Notes under the pieces: generated by a model
The model's database searches: none
What the model saw: only the letters and a program-made list of their open reading frames with translations
Told to the model about the DNA's origin: nothing
Shown here: in pieces, positions 18,801 through 25,921 of the stretch
Layout of the letters: each line of letters starts with the position of its first letter
Numbering within the stretch: the stretch's first letter is position 1
Assembly: GCF_013087515.1 (NCBI RefSeq)
Contig: NZ_JABFCN010000023.1
Coordinates: forward strand, 124,001-188,000
Length of the DNA: 64,000 nt
Direction: 5' to 3'
From: Rhizobium sophorae
GTDB taxonomy: Bacteria; Pseudomonadota; Alphaproteobacteria; Rhizobiales; Rhizobiaceae
Translations under genes and position numbers: made by a program

Positions 18801-19791
18801 TTGCCGATGAGATCGCTCCAATGACATCGTCGAGAGAGCTTCTTGATGTCAGCGACAGGATAAGGGGAAGAACCTGTTCGGCACGGCCGCGGTTCGCAAA
18901 GTGTTCTTTCCCCGGCCGCGCGATCAGGAGCCCGGTCAGCAAAGCATAGTTGCCGCTGTAGCGCGCCAGCAGCGCGCAAAAGGCGGCGTGAAGTACGCGC
19001 TCGACCTGATATCCCTTATGCTGCGCATGTCGACCGAGCTTTTCCCAGAGACCGGGCTCGATCGAAAATCGATGCTGAGCGCGCGCCACGCCTGCCAGCC
19101 CGCCGCTGTTGAAGCGGGTGGGAAAGGTCGAGGCGGCGTAGTCGAGACCGATCCTGTTCCGCCAATAGGAGAGGGATTCCAGCGCCTGCTCCGTCTGCAG
19201 CCAATCGGCCTCCCGTGTCCCGGCCGAGATTTCTAGCGGATGCATGTCGCCGACGGGCTTGCCATCGAGAATTCGCGCCAGCGACCCGGCAAGAACGGAT
19301 TTTTCGCAGTCGTCGCAGATGATCGGATGAAGCAGGATCGTCAGAAGAGACTGCCCATCGGCAAGCAAGACAATCTGAACGCGCGCCGGCGGAGCAGCAA
19401 GGAGATCGAAGCGCCGGTCGCGGAAGGCTTTCTGGGCGGCCAACGCATCGGCCTCCGCAAGAGCAGCACGTTCGCCGACAATCTCGATCGGTACTGCGGT
19501 CAATGCGCCGCAGTATTGCTCGACGCGGCCGCCCGCCAGCCGGCGGAACCGGGTGGCAAGCGACGGATGTTGCGCCATCAGCGTCCGCCAGGCGCCGGCA
19601 ATCGTCTTGACGTCAACCGCCGGGCTCAATCGCAGCGAAATGACCTGGTCGGGAAACACCGTGTCGTTGCCGATCTGCTCCAGCGACCAGATACGCTTCT
19701 GCGCGATCGTCAGCGGGAAGCTCTCGAAGACCGTGTCCGTTGCCGCATCGGTCGGGTAGGCATCTGCGAAGTTTGTGATCTGTTTGTTCAT
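15799..19791 (-). CDS. vbsS: Non-ribosomal peptide synthetase VbsS (C-A-T-TE)
   Basis: A single-module NRPS of about 1330 residues. The condensation domain spans roughly 20-450 and lacks the usual HHxxxDG: the aligned stretch is HPIICDD (residues about 155-161). The adenylation domain runs about 470-970, with YVMYTSGSTGLPKG (A3), NGYGPTE (A5), GELYIGG and KLRGYRIELGEIEA. The carrier domain has DNFFAIGGNSL with the phosphopantetheine Ser near 1010. The thioesterase has GWSWGG with Ser near 1140. In vicibactin synthesis VbsS activates hydroxyornithine and its TE trimerises and cyclises the units through ester bonds. The start could be 19791, 19800 or 19824; I chose 19791 because GGATGG lies five bases upstream. 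Confidence 0.93.
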   Translation of the reverse strand: MNKQITNFADAYPTDAATDTVFESFPLTIAQKRIWSLEQIGNDTVFPDQVISLRLSPAVDVKTIAGAWRTLMAQHPSLATRFRRLAGGRVEQYCGALTAVPIEIVGERAALAEADALAAQKAFRDRRFDLLAAPPARVQIVLLADGQSLLTILLHPIICDDCEKSVLAGSLARILDGKPVGDMHPLEISAGTREADWLQTEQALESLSYWRNRIGLDYAASTFPTRFNSGGLAGVARAQHRFSIEPGLWEKLGRHAQHKGYQVERVLHAAFCALLARYSGNYALLTGLLIARPGKEHFANRGRAEQVLPLILSLTSRSSLDDVIGAISSATEEGLARLVPLERITQELVVDEAAAQEAVVKALFEFRESYPVPGHATNLEPLGARADSELSLVIEAGLDGTASGLIDYAQDLYDSALIARVSRHFILALEQFVARPNVRIKDIELVGSDELDHLSAPYEDEVVNDDRPVHELISAHSRQTPGKTAIVYGDEEWSHGWLEASTNRLARRLRHLGVRAEVTVAIFIKRSPEAIVGILATLKAGGAYIPVEPDHPPVRNHHILRDGGVKIVLTHSWLRHRLPEELDTIILELDKIDLDGEPDTPLDIPIHKDQLAYVMYTSGSTGLPKGVAVEHGPLTHHLQNTSRIYGMSSDSRELPFLPFSSDGGHERWMNPLMEGGSIILPDQPLWTPEETLTAMRKHGANNASIPTTYLQQLAEWADVTGGAPPMRLYSFGGEGLAQPTFDLLSRALKSEWLINGYGPTETIMTPMVWKVRAGTKFQGVYAPLGRAVGLRRVYVLDPDLNPCPIGVTGELYIGGEGIARGYLGKPDTTADRFIPDPFSSDGGRLYRSGDLTRWRDDGTVEFVGRVDHQVKLRGYRIELGEIEAALLQQPGVGEALVVLRDDDAGGDKALVAYVVPKKDETLDVETIRAGLERSLPSYMVPSAVVELEKMPTNPNSKLDRFALPAPQPVKRAIVEPATVLEEEVLDVWRQVLKLEAISVEDNFFAIGGNSLGAIRILSQLRQRRPKTPLIVADIFNNPTIRSFAGVMEQGDQRDLSEVIVLRASGSKPRLYCFPGLLVSTREYVKLVDYLGADQPATGFICHSLSEKKAVGAPVEEIIESYVDYIRTHSQGAPCYFLGWSWGGLLAYDAARALGGQVDVRMMAMVDVCDLGSEFAIGAKPRFRPGERDALHRDVQAWLQKTAMRPEWDRLLSTMDADTYDQFLRFVGDEKDPLPTDGPDISSREHTFWVLIDNALIFRKHRLVPHDVPIYPWAADDSLNRGLNLIDWRRLSPRARAAEIITGTNHLHMIGSPAFHSRLALRLKETEKDIA

Positions 19792-19810
19792 CCGTGCCAT
19801 CCAGCCGTTT

Positions 19811-20029
19811 TCAGAGACGCGCATCGCCGGCGATTGCCGAGCGCAAGGAGAGGGGGCGCGGATCTGCCCAGACGACAGCGATATGCGCCAGGCATTGCTG
19901 GCGCGAACCGGCAAAACCCGCCGGCTCCCAGCCCAGGGGAATCCGCTTGTCCTGCGGCCAGACCGAGTAGCGACGCTCGGTGTCGATGACGGCGATCCAG
20001 AGATCGTCGTGAGGGTCAAGATTATCCAT
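19811..20029 (-). CDS. vbsG: MbtH-like NRPS accessory protein, VbsG
   Basis: This 72-residue protein matches the MbtH family: RYSVWPQDKRIPLGW near residues 20-34, then CLAHIAVVWADPRPLSLR. These small proteins bind NRPS adenylation domains and promote solubility and activity. AGGAG precedes the ATG. It is the first gene of vbsGSO, immediately before vbsS, with only 10-20 bases between them depending on the vbsS start. Confidence 0.9.
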   Translation of the reverse strand: MDNLDPHDDLWIAVIDTERRYSVWPQDKRIPLGWEPAGFAGSRQQCLAHIAVVWADPRPLSLRSAIAGDARL

Positions 20030-20234
20030 TCGCAGCTCCTGCGGTGATGATGATCATGCGCAAGTGACGGATCCGGCAGGCTGCAGTTTAGAAAATTGAT
20101 GAGAATTTTTTTCTTCGTTTACCCCTAAACCCAGCGGGAGACGGATCGTCATTCTACTAAATCGGCGCATGAGCACGCTTCATGCTCGCAGCGCCAAAAG
20201 CCCGACCGAACCCCGACCGGCCAAGGAGAACATC
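20030..20234. promoter_or_regulatory. Divergent vbsGSO / vbsADL promoter region
   Basis: This region separates two divergent siderophore operons that are known to need RpoI in R. leguminosarum. At its centre is a perfect inverted repeat GTTTA-CCCC-TAAAC (20117-20130). Reading outward in either direction, a CTAAA-containing element follows TAAAC after 25-26 bases, so the palindrome could supply an upstream element to both promoters. No TGA-N9-TCA iron box is present here, in agreement with indirect iron control through the sigma factor. Promoter positions are inferred. Confidence 0.5.
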
Positions 20235-21224
20235 ATGGATTTCGACGCCGTCAAACAGAGGCGCGCTCTGCAGTCGCGCAGCTACGTCAGCCTCGCCCCC
20301 AATCTCATCCACCTCAAGACCGCTTACGGCCACCACGAAGCCGCATTCGAGGTCGAGGCCGGCATCGCGTCTGTGACCTTCTACCATGGCGATCCGGTGC
20401 AATCGGCAGAGCTTCTCATGGCGGCGGCCGAAGCCGTGACGGCAGAAGATCGCTCGATCACCTCAGTCGTCTTTGAAGGGCATCAGGCAAGCCTACCGCC
20501 GCACATTGCGGCCCCGGACGGAAGGCTCGATTCGGCGATCCTGTGGCAATGGCCTTCACTGTGGCTGCCGCAGCTGTCCTATCCGCTGCCGCCCGTACAG
20601 GAGATGACCGCGGGCCGGTATCATCCGCGTCGACCCTCAAAGCCGAAGGGCACGATCTACAAGCGTTTCATCCCCTGGCTGGAACGGGAAATCACCTTCA
20701 CGGTGGCCGATCCGGAGACCGATCTTGCAGCATTTCATCGCTGGATGAACGACGAACAGGTCAACACGATCTGGGAGGATGCGGGTTCGATCGACAAGCA
20801 CCGGGAGATCCTGGAAGAGAGGATCGCCGATCCGCATGTCCTGCCGCTGATCGGCAGTTTCGCCGACATCCCCTTCGGCTATTTCGAGGTCTACTGGGCC
20901 AAAGAGAACCGGCTCGGTCCCTTTTACGACGCTGACGACTATGATCGCGGATGGCACGTCGCGATCGGCGAGCCCGGCTATCGCGGCAAGAAATGGATCA
21001 GCGCATGGCTTCCCTCGCTGATGCATTTCATCTTCCTCGACGACCCGCGCACGAAGCGCATCGTCGGCGAGCCGCGCGCCAGTCACGAACAGCAGATCCG
21101 CAACCTCGATCGTTCGGGTTTTGCCAAGGTCAAGCACTTCGATTTTCCGCATAAGCGGGCGCTCCTGGTCATGCTCGGCCGCGAGCGCTTCTTCGGCGAT
21201 CGTCTCTGGGTGCCGGCATCATGA
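20235..21224 (+). CDS. vbsA: Hydroxyornithine acyltransferase VbsA (IucB/GNAT family)
   Basis: This 329-residue protein has a C-terminal siderophore acyltransferase domain of the IucB/RhbD type. It shows FHRWMNDEQVNTIWED near the domain start, LPLIGSFADIPFGYFEVYW, and the acyl-CoA region GEPGYRGKKWISAWLPS followed by FLDDPRTKRIVGEPRASH. In vicibactin synthesis VbsA places D-3-hydroxybutyrate on the N5-hydroxyl amine of hydroxyornithine. AAGGAG lies before the ATG at 20235; an earlier in-frame ATG at 20169 lacks this. The gene overlaps vbsD by four bases. Confidence 0.9.
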   Translation: MDFDAVKQRRALQSRSYVSLAPNLIHLKTAYGHHEAAFEVEAGIASVTFYHGDPVQSAELLMAAAEAVTAEDRSITSVVFEGHQASLPPHIAAPDGRLDSAILWQWPSLWLPQLSYPLPPVQEMTAGRYHPRRPSKPKGTIYKRFIPWLEREITFTVADPETDLAAFHRWMNDEQVNTIWEDAGSIDKHREILEERIADPHVLPLIGSFADIPFGYFEVYWAKENRLGPFYDADDYDRGWHVAIGEPGYRGKKWISAWLPSLMHFIFLDDPRTKRIVGEPRASHEQQIRNLDRSGFAKVKHFDFPHKRALLVMLGRERFFGDRLWVPAS

Positions 21225-22642
21225 ACGATATGAGCGACGCAAGCGGCAGCTTCCGGAGACGGCCGCGTCTCGCACCGGAGGACCTTGCCAGTCCTGAGCT
21301 TCTCAGGCTGCTGCTTCGGCTCGGACTGCCGGCCATGTTCGGCCTGTCGATCAACGCCGCCCATCACACGATCAACATGATCTTCGTCGGCATGATCGGT
21401 GAAGACCAGATCGCGGCGATCATGATCGTCTTGCCGGTCCTGATGCTCATCGCCGCCTTCGGCGAAGGGATCGGCGTCGGTGTCGCAACCGAGGTCGGGC
21501 GGATGCTCGGTGCCGGCAATCGAGCCCGGGCCGGCACCATTGCTTCGATCAGCCTTGCGGCCGGCGTCGTCTTCGGCGCGGCCAGCGCTGTCGCAATCGT
21601 CGCATTTCCAGATCTATTGCTGTTCGGCGCCACGCCTGCCCTTCAGCCGCTCGCGCAACATTATCTGATGATCATTGCGGTCTCGGTGCCACTGACGATG
21701 GCGCAGATCATTCTCGATTTCCTGGCGATAGCTGAGGGCAATGCCCGCTTCAGCATGTGGACGCTGGTCGCCTGCTTTGCGCTGAACATGATCCTCGACC
21801 CGATCATGATCTTCGGTTTCGGTCTCGGCCTGCAGGGCGTGGCAATCGCAACCATCCTGTCGCAGCTCGTTGCGCTTTGCATCTATGCTGTTTACCACGC
21901 AAGGCGGCTTGGGACGGTCCGGCTGACTCTTGGCTGGCGGTGGAGGGATATCGGTTATCTCAGGCCTGTCCTTGCTGTGAGCGCACCGACGACGCTGACC
22001 AGCCTCGCAACCGCAGGCGCGATTGCAGCCGTGGTATCGCTCGCCGGCACCTATCACGGCGAAGCCGGTATCGCCGGTGTCGGGATTGCCTTGCGGCTGC
22101 TTGCTGTGGGAACGCTCCCCGTTATCGGTATTTCACTCGGGGCCCAGTCGATCTTGAGCTTTGCCTGGGGCCGAAGCGATATGGCCCGGGTGCTGTCGGC
22201 AGCCCGCATCCTGACAGTGGTCACCACTGCGGTGAGTGGCGCCTATGGGCTCGCAGCGCTCGCCTTCTCCAAACAGCTTGCCGCATTCTTCACCGACGAT
22301 CCGACAGTGATTGATATTGCGGGGCAAGCGATCATCGCAACCCATCTTCCGCTTCTGCTATTCGGCCTGCGGCAAACGGTGCTGATCCTCTTCCAGGCTC
22401 AGGGCAAACCGAAAGCGGCGGTTGCCATCGGTCTGGCGCAGAATGGGTATCTTCTCTTTCCGCTGCTTGCTCTTCTGCCGCCGTTCTTCGGCTTTTCAGG
22501 CCTGCTGGCAGCAATATTCCTGGCCTCTGCTTTGACCGGCCTGCTGTCGGCCGTCTGCCTGGCGAGGACGCTCAGCGCGCTCCGGCAGCGTTCTGCCGAC
22601 CATCTGACCTCCATCCGTCCATATCCCAGCTTTTGTCCATGA
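21221..22642 (+). CDS. vbsD: MATE-family transporter VbsD
   Basis: This is a 473-residue multidrug/toxin extrusion type membrane protein with about twelve hydrophobic helices in two halves. The start (LGLPAMFGLSINAAHHTINMIF) and the second-half SLGAQSILSFAWGRSD are typical. It lies between the acyltransferase and the epimerase of vicibactin synthesis, with ATGA overlap upstream. The most likely job is export of the finished siderophore through the inner membrane; this is inference from family and location. Confidence 0.88.
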   Translation: MNDMSDASGSFRRRPRLAPEDLASPELLRLLLRLGLPAMFGLSINAAHHTINMIFVGMIGEDQIAAIMIVLPVLMLIAAFGEGIGVGVATEVGRMLGAGNRARAGTIASISLAAGVVFGAASAVAIVAFPDLLLFGATPALQPLAQHYLMIIAVSVPLTMAQIILDFLAIAEGNARFSMWTLVACFALNMILDPIMIFGFGLGLQGVAIATILSQLVALCIYAVYHARRLGTVRLTLGWRWRDIGYLRPVLAVSAPTTLTSLATAGAIAAVVSLAGTYHGEAGIAGVGIALRLLAVGTLPVIGISLGAQSILSFAWGRSDMARVLSAARILTVVTTAVSGAYGLAALAFSKQLAAFFTDDPTVIDIAGQAIIATHLPLLLFGLRQTVLILFQAQGKPKAAVAIGLAQNGYLLFPLLALLPPFFGFSGLLAAIFLASALTGLLSAVCLARTLSALRQRSADHLTSIRPYPSFCP

Positions 22643-22652
22643 GAGGATGACC

Positions 22653-23840
22653 ATGAACCAGTCAATCAACCCGCACGACCTTGGCGCCCATGCGGCCGCT
22701 GACGATCTCTTTACGCCTGTCGATCCGGCGGCATTCAACGCCGTGTCTCCGCCGATCTTCCAGACATCGCTCTTCACCTACGACAGTTACGAGGCGATGG
22801 AGGATGTCTTTGCCGGACGCACGCGCAACTACATCTATTCGCGCGGCGACAATCCGACGGTCCGCGAATTCGAACTCCTGGTCGCCCGCCTCGAGGGCGC
22901 AGAGGATGGACGTGCCTTCTCCAGTGGAACGGCCGCCATTACATCGACAATCCTCAGTCTTGTTGAGGCGGGAGATCGGGTCGTTGCGGTCCGCCATCTC
23001 TATAACGACGTCTACCGCCTTCTGGTGAAACTGCTTGCCAGGCTCGGTGTCGCGGTGGATTTCGTCGATCCCGCCGACCATGACGAGGTCCGCAAGGCGC
23101 TGTCGGGTGCCAAACTGCTCTACCTTGAAAACCCCACATCTTTCGTCTTCGAGCTTCAGGACATTGCGGCGCTGTCGGCCATGGCGAAGGAGGCCGGCGT
23201 CACCACCATTATCGACAATTCCTGGGCAACGCCGCTCTTTCAGAAACCGATCCAGCATGGCGTCGATATCGTCATTCACGCCGCCTCGAAATATCTCGGC
23301 GGTCACAGCGATACGGTCGCCGGCGTCGTCGTCGGCTCGAAAGAGGCCATCGCCAGGATCAATTCAACGTCTTACCCCTATGTCGGTGCCAAACTGTCAC
23401 CGTTCGAGGCCTGGCTGCTGCTGCGCGGCATGCGCACGCTGCGTGTCCGTCTCAAGGAGCATGAGCGCAGCGGGCTTTTGCTGGCCGGGCGGCTGAAGGA
23501 GCATTCTGCGATCGGACGCGTTCGTCACCCGGCATTCCAGAAGCATCCCGAAAGGGCGACGCTGACGGGTTATGCCGGGCTGTTTGCCTTCGACCTCAAT
23601 CCCGATATCGATGTCGCACGGTTTGTGAATAGCCTTCGCGACATTCGCCTCGGTGTCAGCTGGGGGGGACCAGAAACGCTGGTGGTCCCCGCCAAGGTCG
23701 CGCTGCAGATCCCCGACCGGATGACTTCGTTCATCCGGTTCGGCGTGAGCGAGCAGACAGTTCGTTTCGCTGTTGGCCTGGAAGAGCCGGAACTGCTGTG
23801 GAGCGATTTGCAGCAGGCGCTGCACGCGGCGAAACGCTAG
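22653..23840 (+). CDS. vbsL: PLP-dependent epimerase VbsL (Cys/Met metabolism fold)
   Basis: This 395-residue fold-type I PLP enzyme belongs to the trans-sulfuration family. It contains the Asp of IIDNSWATPLFQ (about residue 188) that pairs with the PLP nitrogen, and the Schiff-base Lys in HAASKYLGGHSD (about residue 213). In the vicibactin model VbsL converts the L-ornithine unit to the D form. The ATG at 22653 has GAGAGG at a normal distance, whereas the ATG at 22647 does not. Its last 110 bases are antisense to the 3' end of rpoI. Family evidence alone would suggest a cystathionine lyase; context decides for VbsL. Confidence 0.9.
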   Translation: MNQSINPHDLGAHAAADDLFTPVDPAAFNAVSPPIFQTSLFTYDSYEAMEDVFAGRTRNYIYSRGDNPTVREFELLVARLEGAEDGRAFSSGTAAITSTILSLVEAGDRVVAVRHLYNDVYRLLVKLLARLGVAVDFVDPADHDEVRKALSGAKLLYLENPTSFVFELQDIAALSAMAKEAGVTTIIDNSWATPLFQKPIQHGVDIVIHAASKYLGGHSDTVAGVVVGSKEAIARINSTSYPYVGAKLSPFEAWLLLRGMRTLRVRLKEHERSGLLLAGRLKEHSAIGRVRHPAFQKHPERATLTGYAGLFAFDLNPDIDVARFVNSLRDIRLGVSWGGPETLVVPAKVALQIPDRMTSFIRFGVSEQTVRFAVGLEEPELLWSDLQQALHAAKR

Positions 23841-24390
23841 GCTCCTGTCGGTGTGCATGATCGGGGCGGAAGGCAGGTTCGGCGATCGCCAGATGGCAAT
23901 GTTCCTCTGCCGCCTTGATCATGAAGTTGACGAGGGTCCTTGAGACGCCGAGTTCGGCTGCAATATCCTTCTGCGGCACGCCGTTGAGGCGATGGCGAAT
24001 GAAGGCATCGTTGGTTCGCTTCGGCAACGCCTCGAGCGAGGCAAGCACATTGCGCAGGGTCTCGGCAGCGACGATCTGGTCGAGCACGGTGGGGATGGGA
24101 GCCGTAATCTCCTGAATCTGGTCTATCGACCTATGGTTGTTCATCTTCTGACGTCGCCGGCGGCTCTCGTCGAGTGCGAGATTGTAGACCATTCGGAAGG
24201 CGTAGCCGATCGGGCAACGAATGTCGTCGGTCTTGACCCCATAGGCTTTAATGACTCCATCTTGAAAGATATCCTCGGAATATGACTTTGATTTGGCAAC
24301 GCTTTCAATCGTTTTAAGGAGCTTGTCCTTGTTTTCGATCATGGCGTTGACCACGGCATTTCCGTTCACATCACGATGCAATGCGTGCAT
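23731..24390 (-). CDS. rpoI: ECF sigma factor RpoI
   Basis: This is a 219-residue extracytoplasmic-function sigma factor. Region 2 is around YSEDIFQDGVIKAYG and YAFRMVYNLALDESRRRRQK; region 4 is LPKRTNDAFIRHRLNG followed by the HTH QKDIAAELGVSRTLVNFMIK. In R. leguminosarum RpoI is required for vbsGSO and vbsADL but not for vbsC or vbsP. No FecR-like anti-sigma gene is present, and the receptor in this cluster lacks a signalling domain, so control is likely transcriptional through the TGA-N9-TCA box upstream. About 50 Pro/Arg/Ala-rich C-terminal residues follow region 4 and run antisense into vbsL; that tail is unusual. Confidence 0.9.
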   Translation of the reverse strand: MHALHRDVNGNAVVNAMIENKDKLLKTIESVAKSKSYSEDIFQDGVIKAYGVKTDDIRCPIGYAFRMVYNLALDESRRRRQKMNNHRSIDQIQEITAPIPTVLDQIVAAETLRNVLASLEALPKRTNDAFIRHRLNGVPQKDIAAELGVSRTLVNFMIKAAEEHCHLAIAEPAFRPDHAHRQEPSVSPRAAPAANRSTAVPALPGQQRNELSARSRRTG

Positions 24391-24506
24391 TGTCCTGTAC
24401 CCTTTTTACAAATGGAAAATCAGGCTCTGTCGTTGCTGGCCGGTTCGGTGTCGGCCTCCTTTTTTGAGCTGAAGTACACGATTTGATTGCAGTGTCTATT
24501 TTAAGG

Positions 24507-24521
24507 TGATAACAGGAGTCA
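24507..24521. promoter_or_regulatory. Iron-responsive box (TGA-N9-TCA) between rpoI and vbsC
   Basis: A TGA-N9-TCA palindrome occupies the divergent spacer. On the rpoI strand it overlaps a TTGACT that would serve as the -35 element. The pattern is that of the Iron-Rhodo-box bound by RirA, the rhizobial iron regulator, as I recall it from comparative studies. One site could repress both rpoI and the divergent acetyltransferase gene. Confidence 0.6.
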
Positions 24522-24554
24522 AGTTTAAATCGACCGAGCGGAGGCGAGAAAAAA

Positions 24555-25046
24555 ATGGGAAAAACAGTTGAGATCCTGACCGGCAAGGCGGAGCTCTGCC
24601 GATCGATCATGGGGGCTTTGCCCGACTGGTTTTCAGAACCCGAGGTTATCGAAGCGAGCGCCCAGGCGATCGAAGACCTGCCGGTGTTCGGCTATGTCGA
24701 AGCGGATGTCGTGACTGCGTTGATGGCCTTGAAGCCGCACCCGCCCGGCGCTGTCGAGATCGCGCTGATCGCGACACGACCCGAACATCACGGTCGCGGC
24801 GCAGGACGCCATCTCATCGATGCGGCCGAACGTTTCGGCCATGAATCGGGTGCGCGGCTGTTGACGGTCAAGACGCTCGCCCCGCGCGGCCTCGACGAAC
24901 CGCAGTTCGAGGCGACGCGGCGCTTCTATGACCGGGCCGGATTTGTGCGGGCTGAGGTCTTTGCAAAGCTCTGGCACGAGGACCATCCATGCCTGTTTAT
25001 GGTCAAGCCACTCGCCGGCGTCCAGGCAGGCGAGGCTACGCTTTGA
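24555..25046 (+). CDS. vbsC: GNAT acetyltransferase, probable VbsC
   Basis: A 163-residue GNAT protein. The acetyl-CoA loop is in VEIALIATRPEHHGRGAGRHLI and is followed by AERFGHESGARLLTVKTL and FYDRAGFVRAEVFAKLW. GGAGG lies before the ATG. Vicibactin carries N2-acetyl groups and VbsC is the acetylase in the published model; vbsC is iron-regulated yet RpoI-independent. This gene is the only unassigned acetyltransferase in the cluster and shares the iron box with rpoI, which fits. Identification as VbsC is by elimination and position, not by a motif specific to that protein. Confidence 0.65.
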   Translation: MGKTVEILTGKAELCRSIMGALPDWFSEPEVIEASAQAIEDLPVFGYVEADVVTALMALKPHPPGAVEIALIATRPEHHGRGAGRHLIDAAERFGHESGARLLTVKTLAPRGLDEPQFEATRRFYDRAGFVRAEVFAKLWHEDHPCLFMVKPLAGVQAGEATL

Positions 25047-25129
25047 GACGAGGGAACTTTCTGCTTGGCGCGCATTGGCAATAACTGGCGCGCAGGGCAC
25101 CCGTCTCTGCGCGCGGTGGACGATAGGAG

Positions 25130-25912
25130 CTAGTGGCGCCCCTCCGGCAGCGGGCAGGCTTCGCCGCAGCCGCCGACGCCCGGCAGGTTATAGCGCAGGC
25201 AGCAGACTTTCCTGCGCACGAATTCGAGCCCGCATTGCTGGCGTGCAATGCGGATCATGCCGAACATCGGGTTGCGCTCGCCGCCCGGCCATTGAGCTTC
25301 TTCCAGCAGTGCCAGGCCGCCTTCAACGAGGACGGGCTCATGGCGATGAGCGATCTCCTTCAGAATCCAGGAGAGATAGGCCGCTACATTGTTCCAGAGA
25401 AGCTTCGGTGCGACTCCGGCGTTGGCGGCGATCGCCGCGATGATGGGCTCGGCGTGACCGAGCATCAGCCGGTGAAGCTCGCCGGCCGGGTCAGTCGTCA
25501 CCTCCGGCCTCCCTGACATCACGAATGCTTCCGGCTCGCCCGTATGCTCGTTGCAGACGAGCGAAAGCCGGTCGATCTCCAACGACAGCCCGATCCGGTG
25601 CACGAACATATGGACGCTCGGGGCAATCGTCAGCATGCTAAAATAGTAGAGTGTCCACATCGAGACGATCGCACGACGGTCGCTGCCCGGAAATTTTTGC
25701 GCATATCGGCCAATGATCTCGTCGAAGATCGCTCGGTCGCAAAGATCCCTGCAGGAAATGACGATGCCCATCTGGGGAAGAGCGCTGAGCAGCTTGCCGC
25801 GGCAATAGGAGAACGGGCCGTCGCCCACCAGACCGTCGAGGTCGACGGCCTGATGGGCGACAGGATGGTCAGCGATCAGGGTCGGGCGCTGGAAGACCCC
25901 GTTTGTCTCCAT
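25130..25912 (-). CDS. fhuF: FhuF-like siderophore-iron reductase
   Basis: This 260-residue protein ends with the FhuF cysteine cluster VCCLRYNLPGVGGCGEACP (C-C-x10-C-x2-C), which holds a [2Fe-2S] centre. FhuF-type reductases release iron from hydroxamate siderophores in the cytoplasm. It lies nine bases after the TonB-dependent receptor in the same direction, so both are probably co-transcribed from the iron-box promoter upstream of the receptor. The N-terminal two thirds follow the ferric reductase pattern (e.g. SMWTLYYFSMLTIAPSVH). Confidence 0.87.
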   Translation of the reverse strand: METNGVFQRPTLIADHPVAHQAVDLDGLVGDGPFSYCRGKLLSALPQMGIVISCRDLCDRAIFDEIIGRYAQKFPGSDRRAIVSMWTLYYFSMLTIAPSVHMFVHRIGLSLEIDRLSLVCNEHTGEPEAFVMSGRPEVTTDPAGELHRLMLGHAEPIIAAIAANAGVAPKLLWNNVAAYLSWILKEIAHRHEPVLVEGGLALLEEAQWPGGERNPMFGMIRIARQQCGLEFVRRKVCCLRYNLPGVGGCGEACPLPEGRH

Positions 25913-25921
25913 TGCCGTGCC

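Noticed and set aside
17656..18810. 384-codon plus-strand frame inside vbsS
   Set aside because: It is antisense to the adenylation domain and lacks any motif.
22653..23840. Cystathionine gamma-lyase function for VbsL
   Set aside because: The fold is shared, but the position between vbsD and rpoI in a complete vicibactin locus supports the epimerase role.
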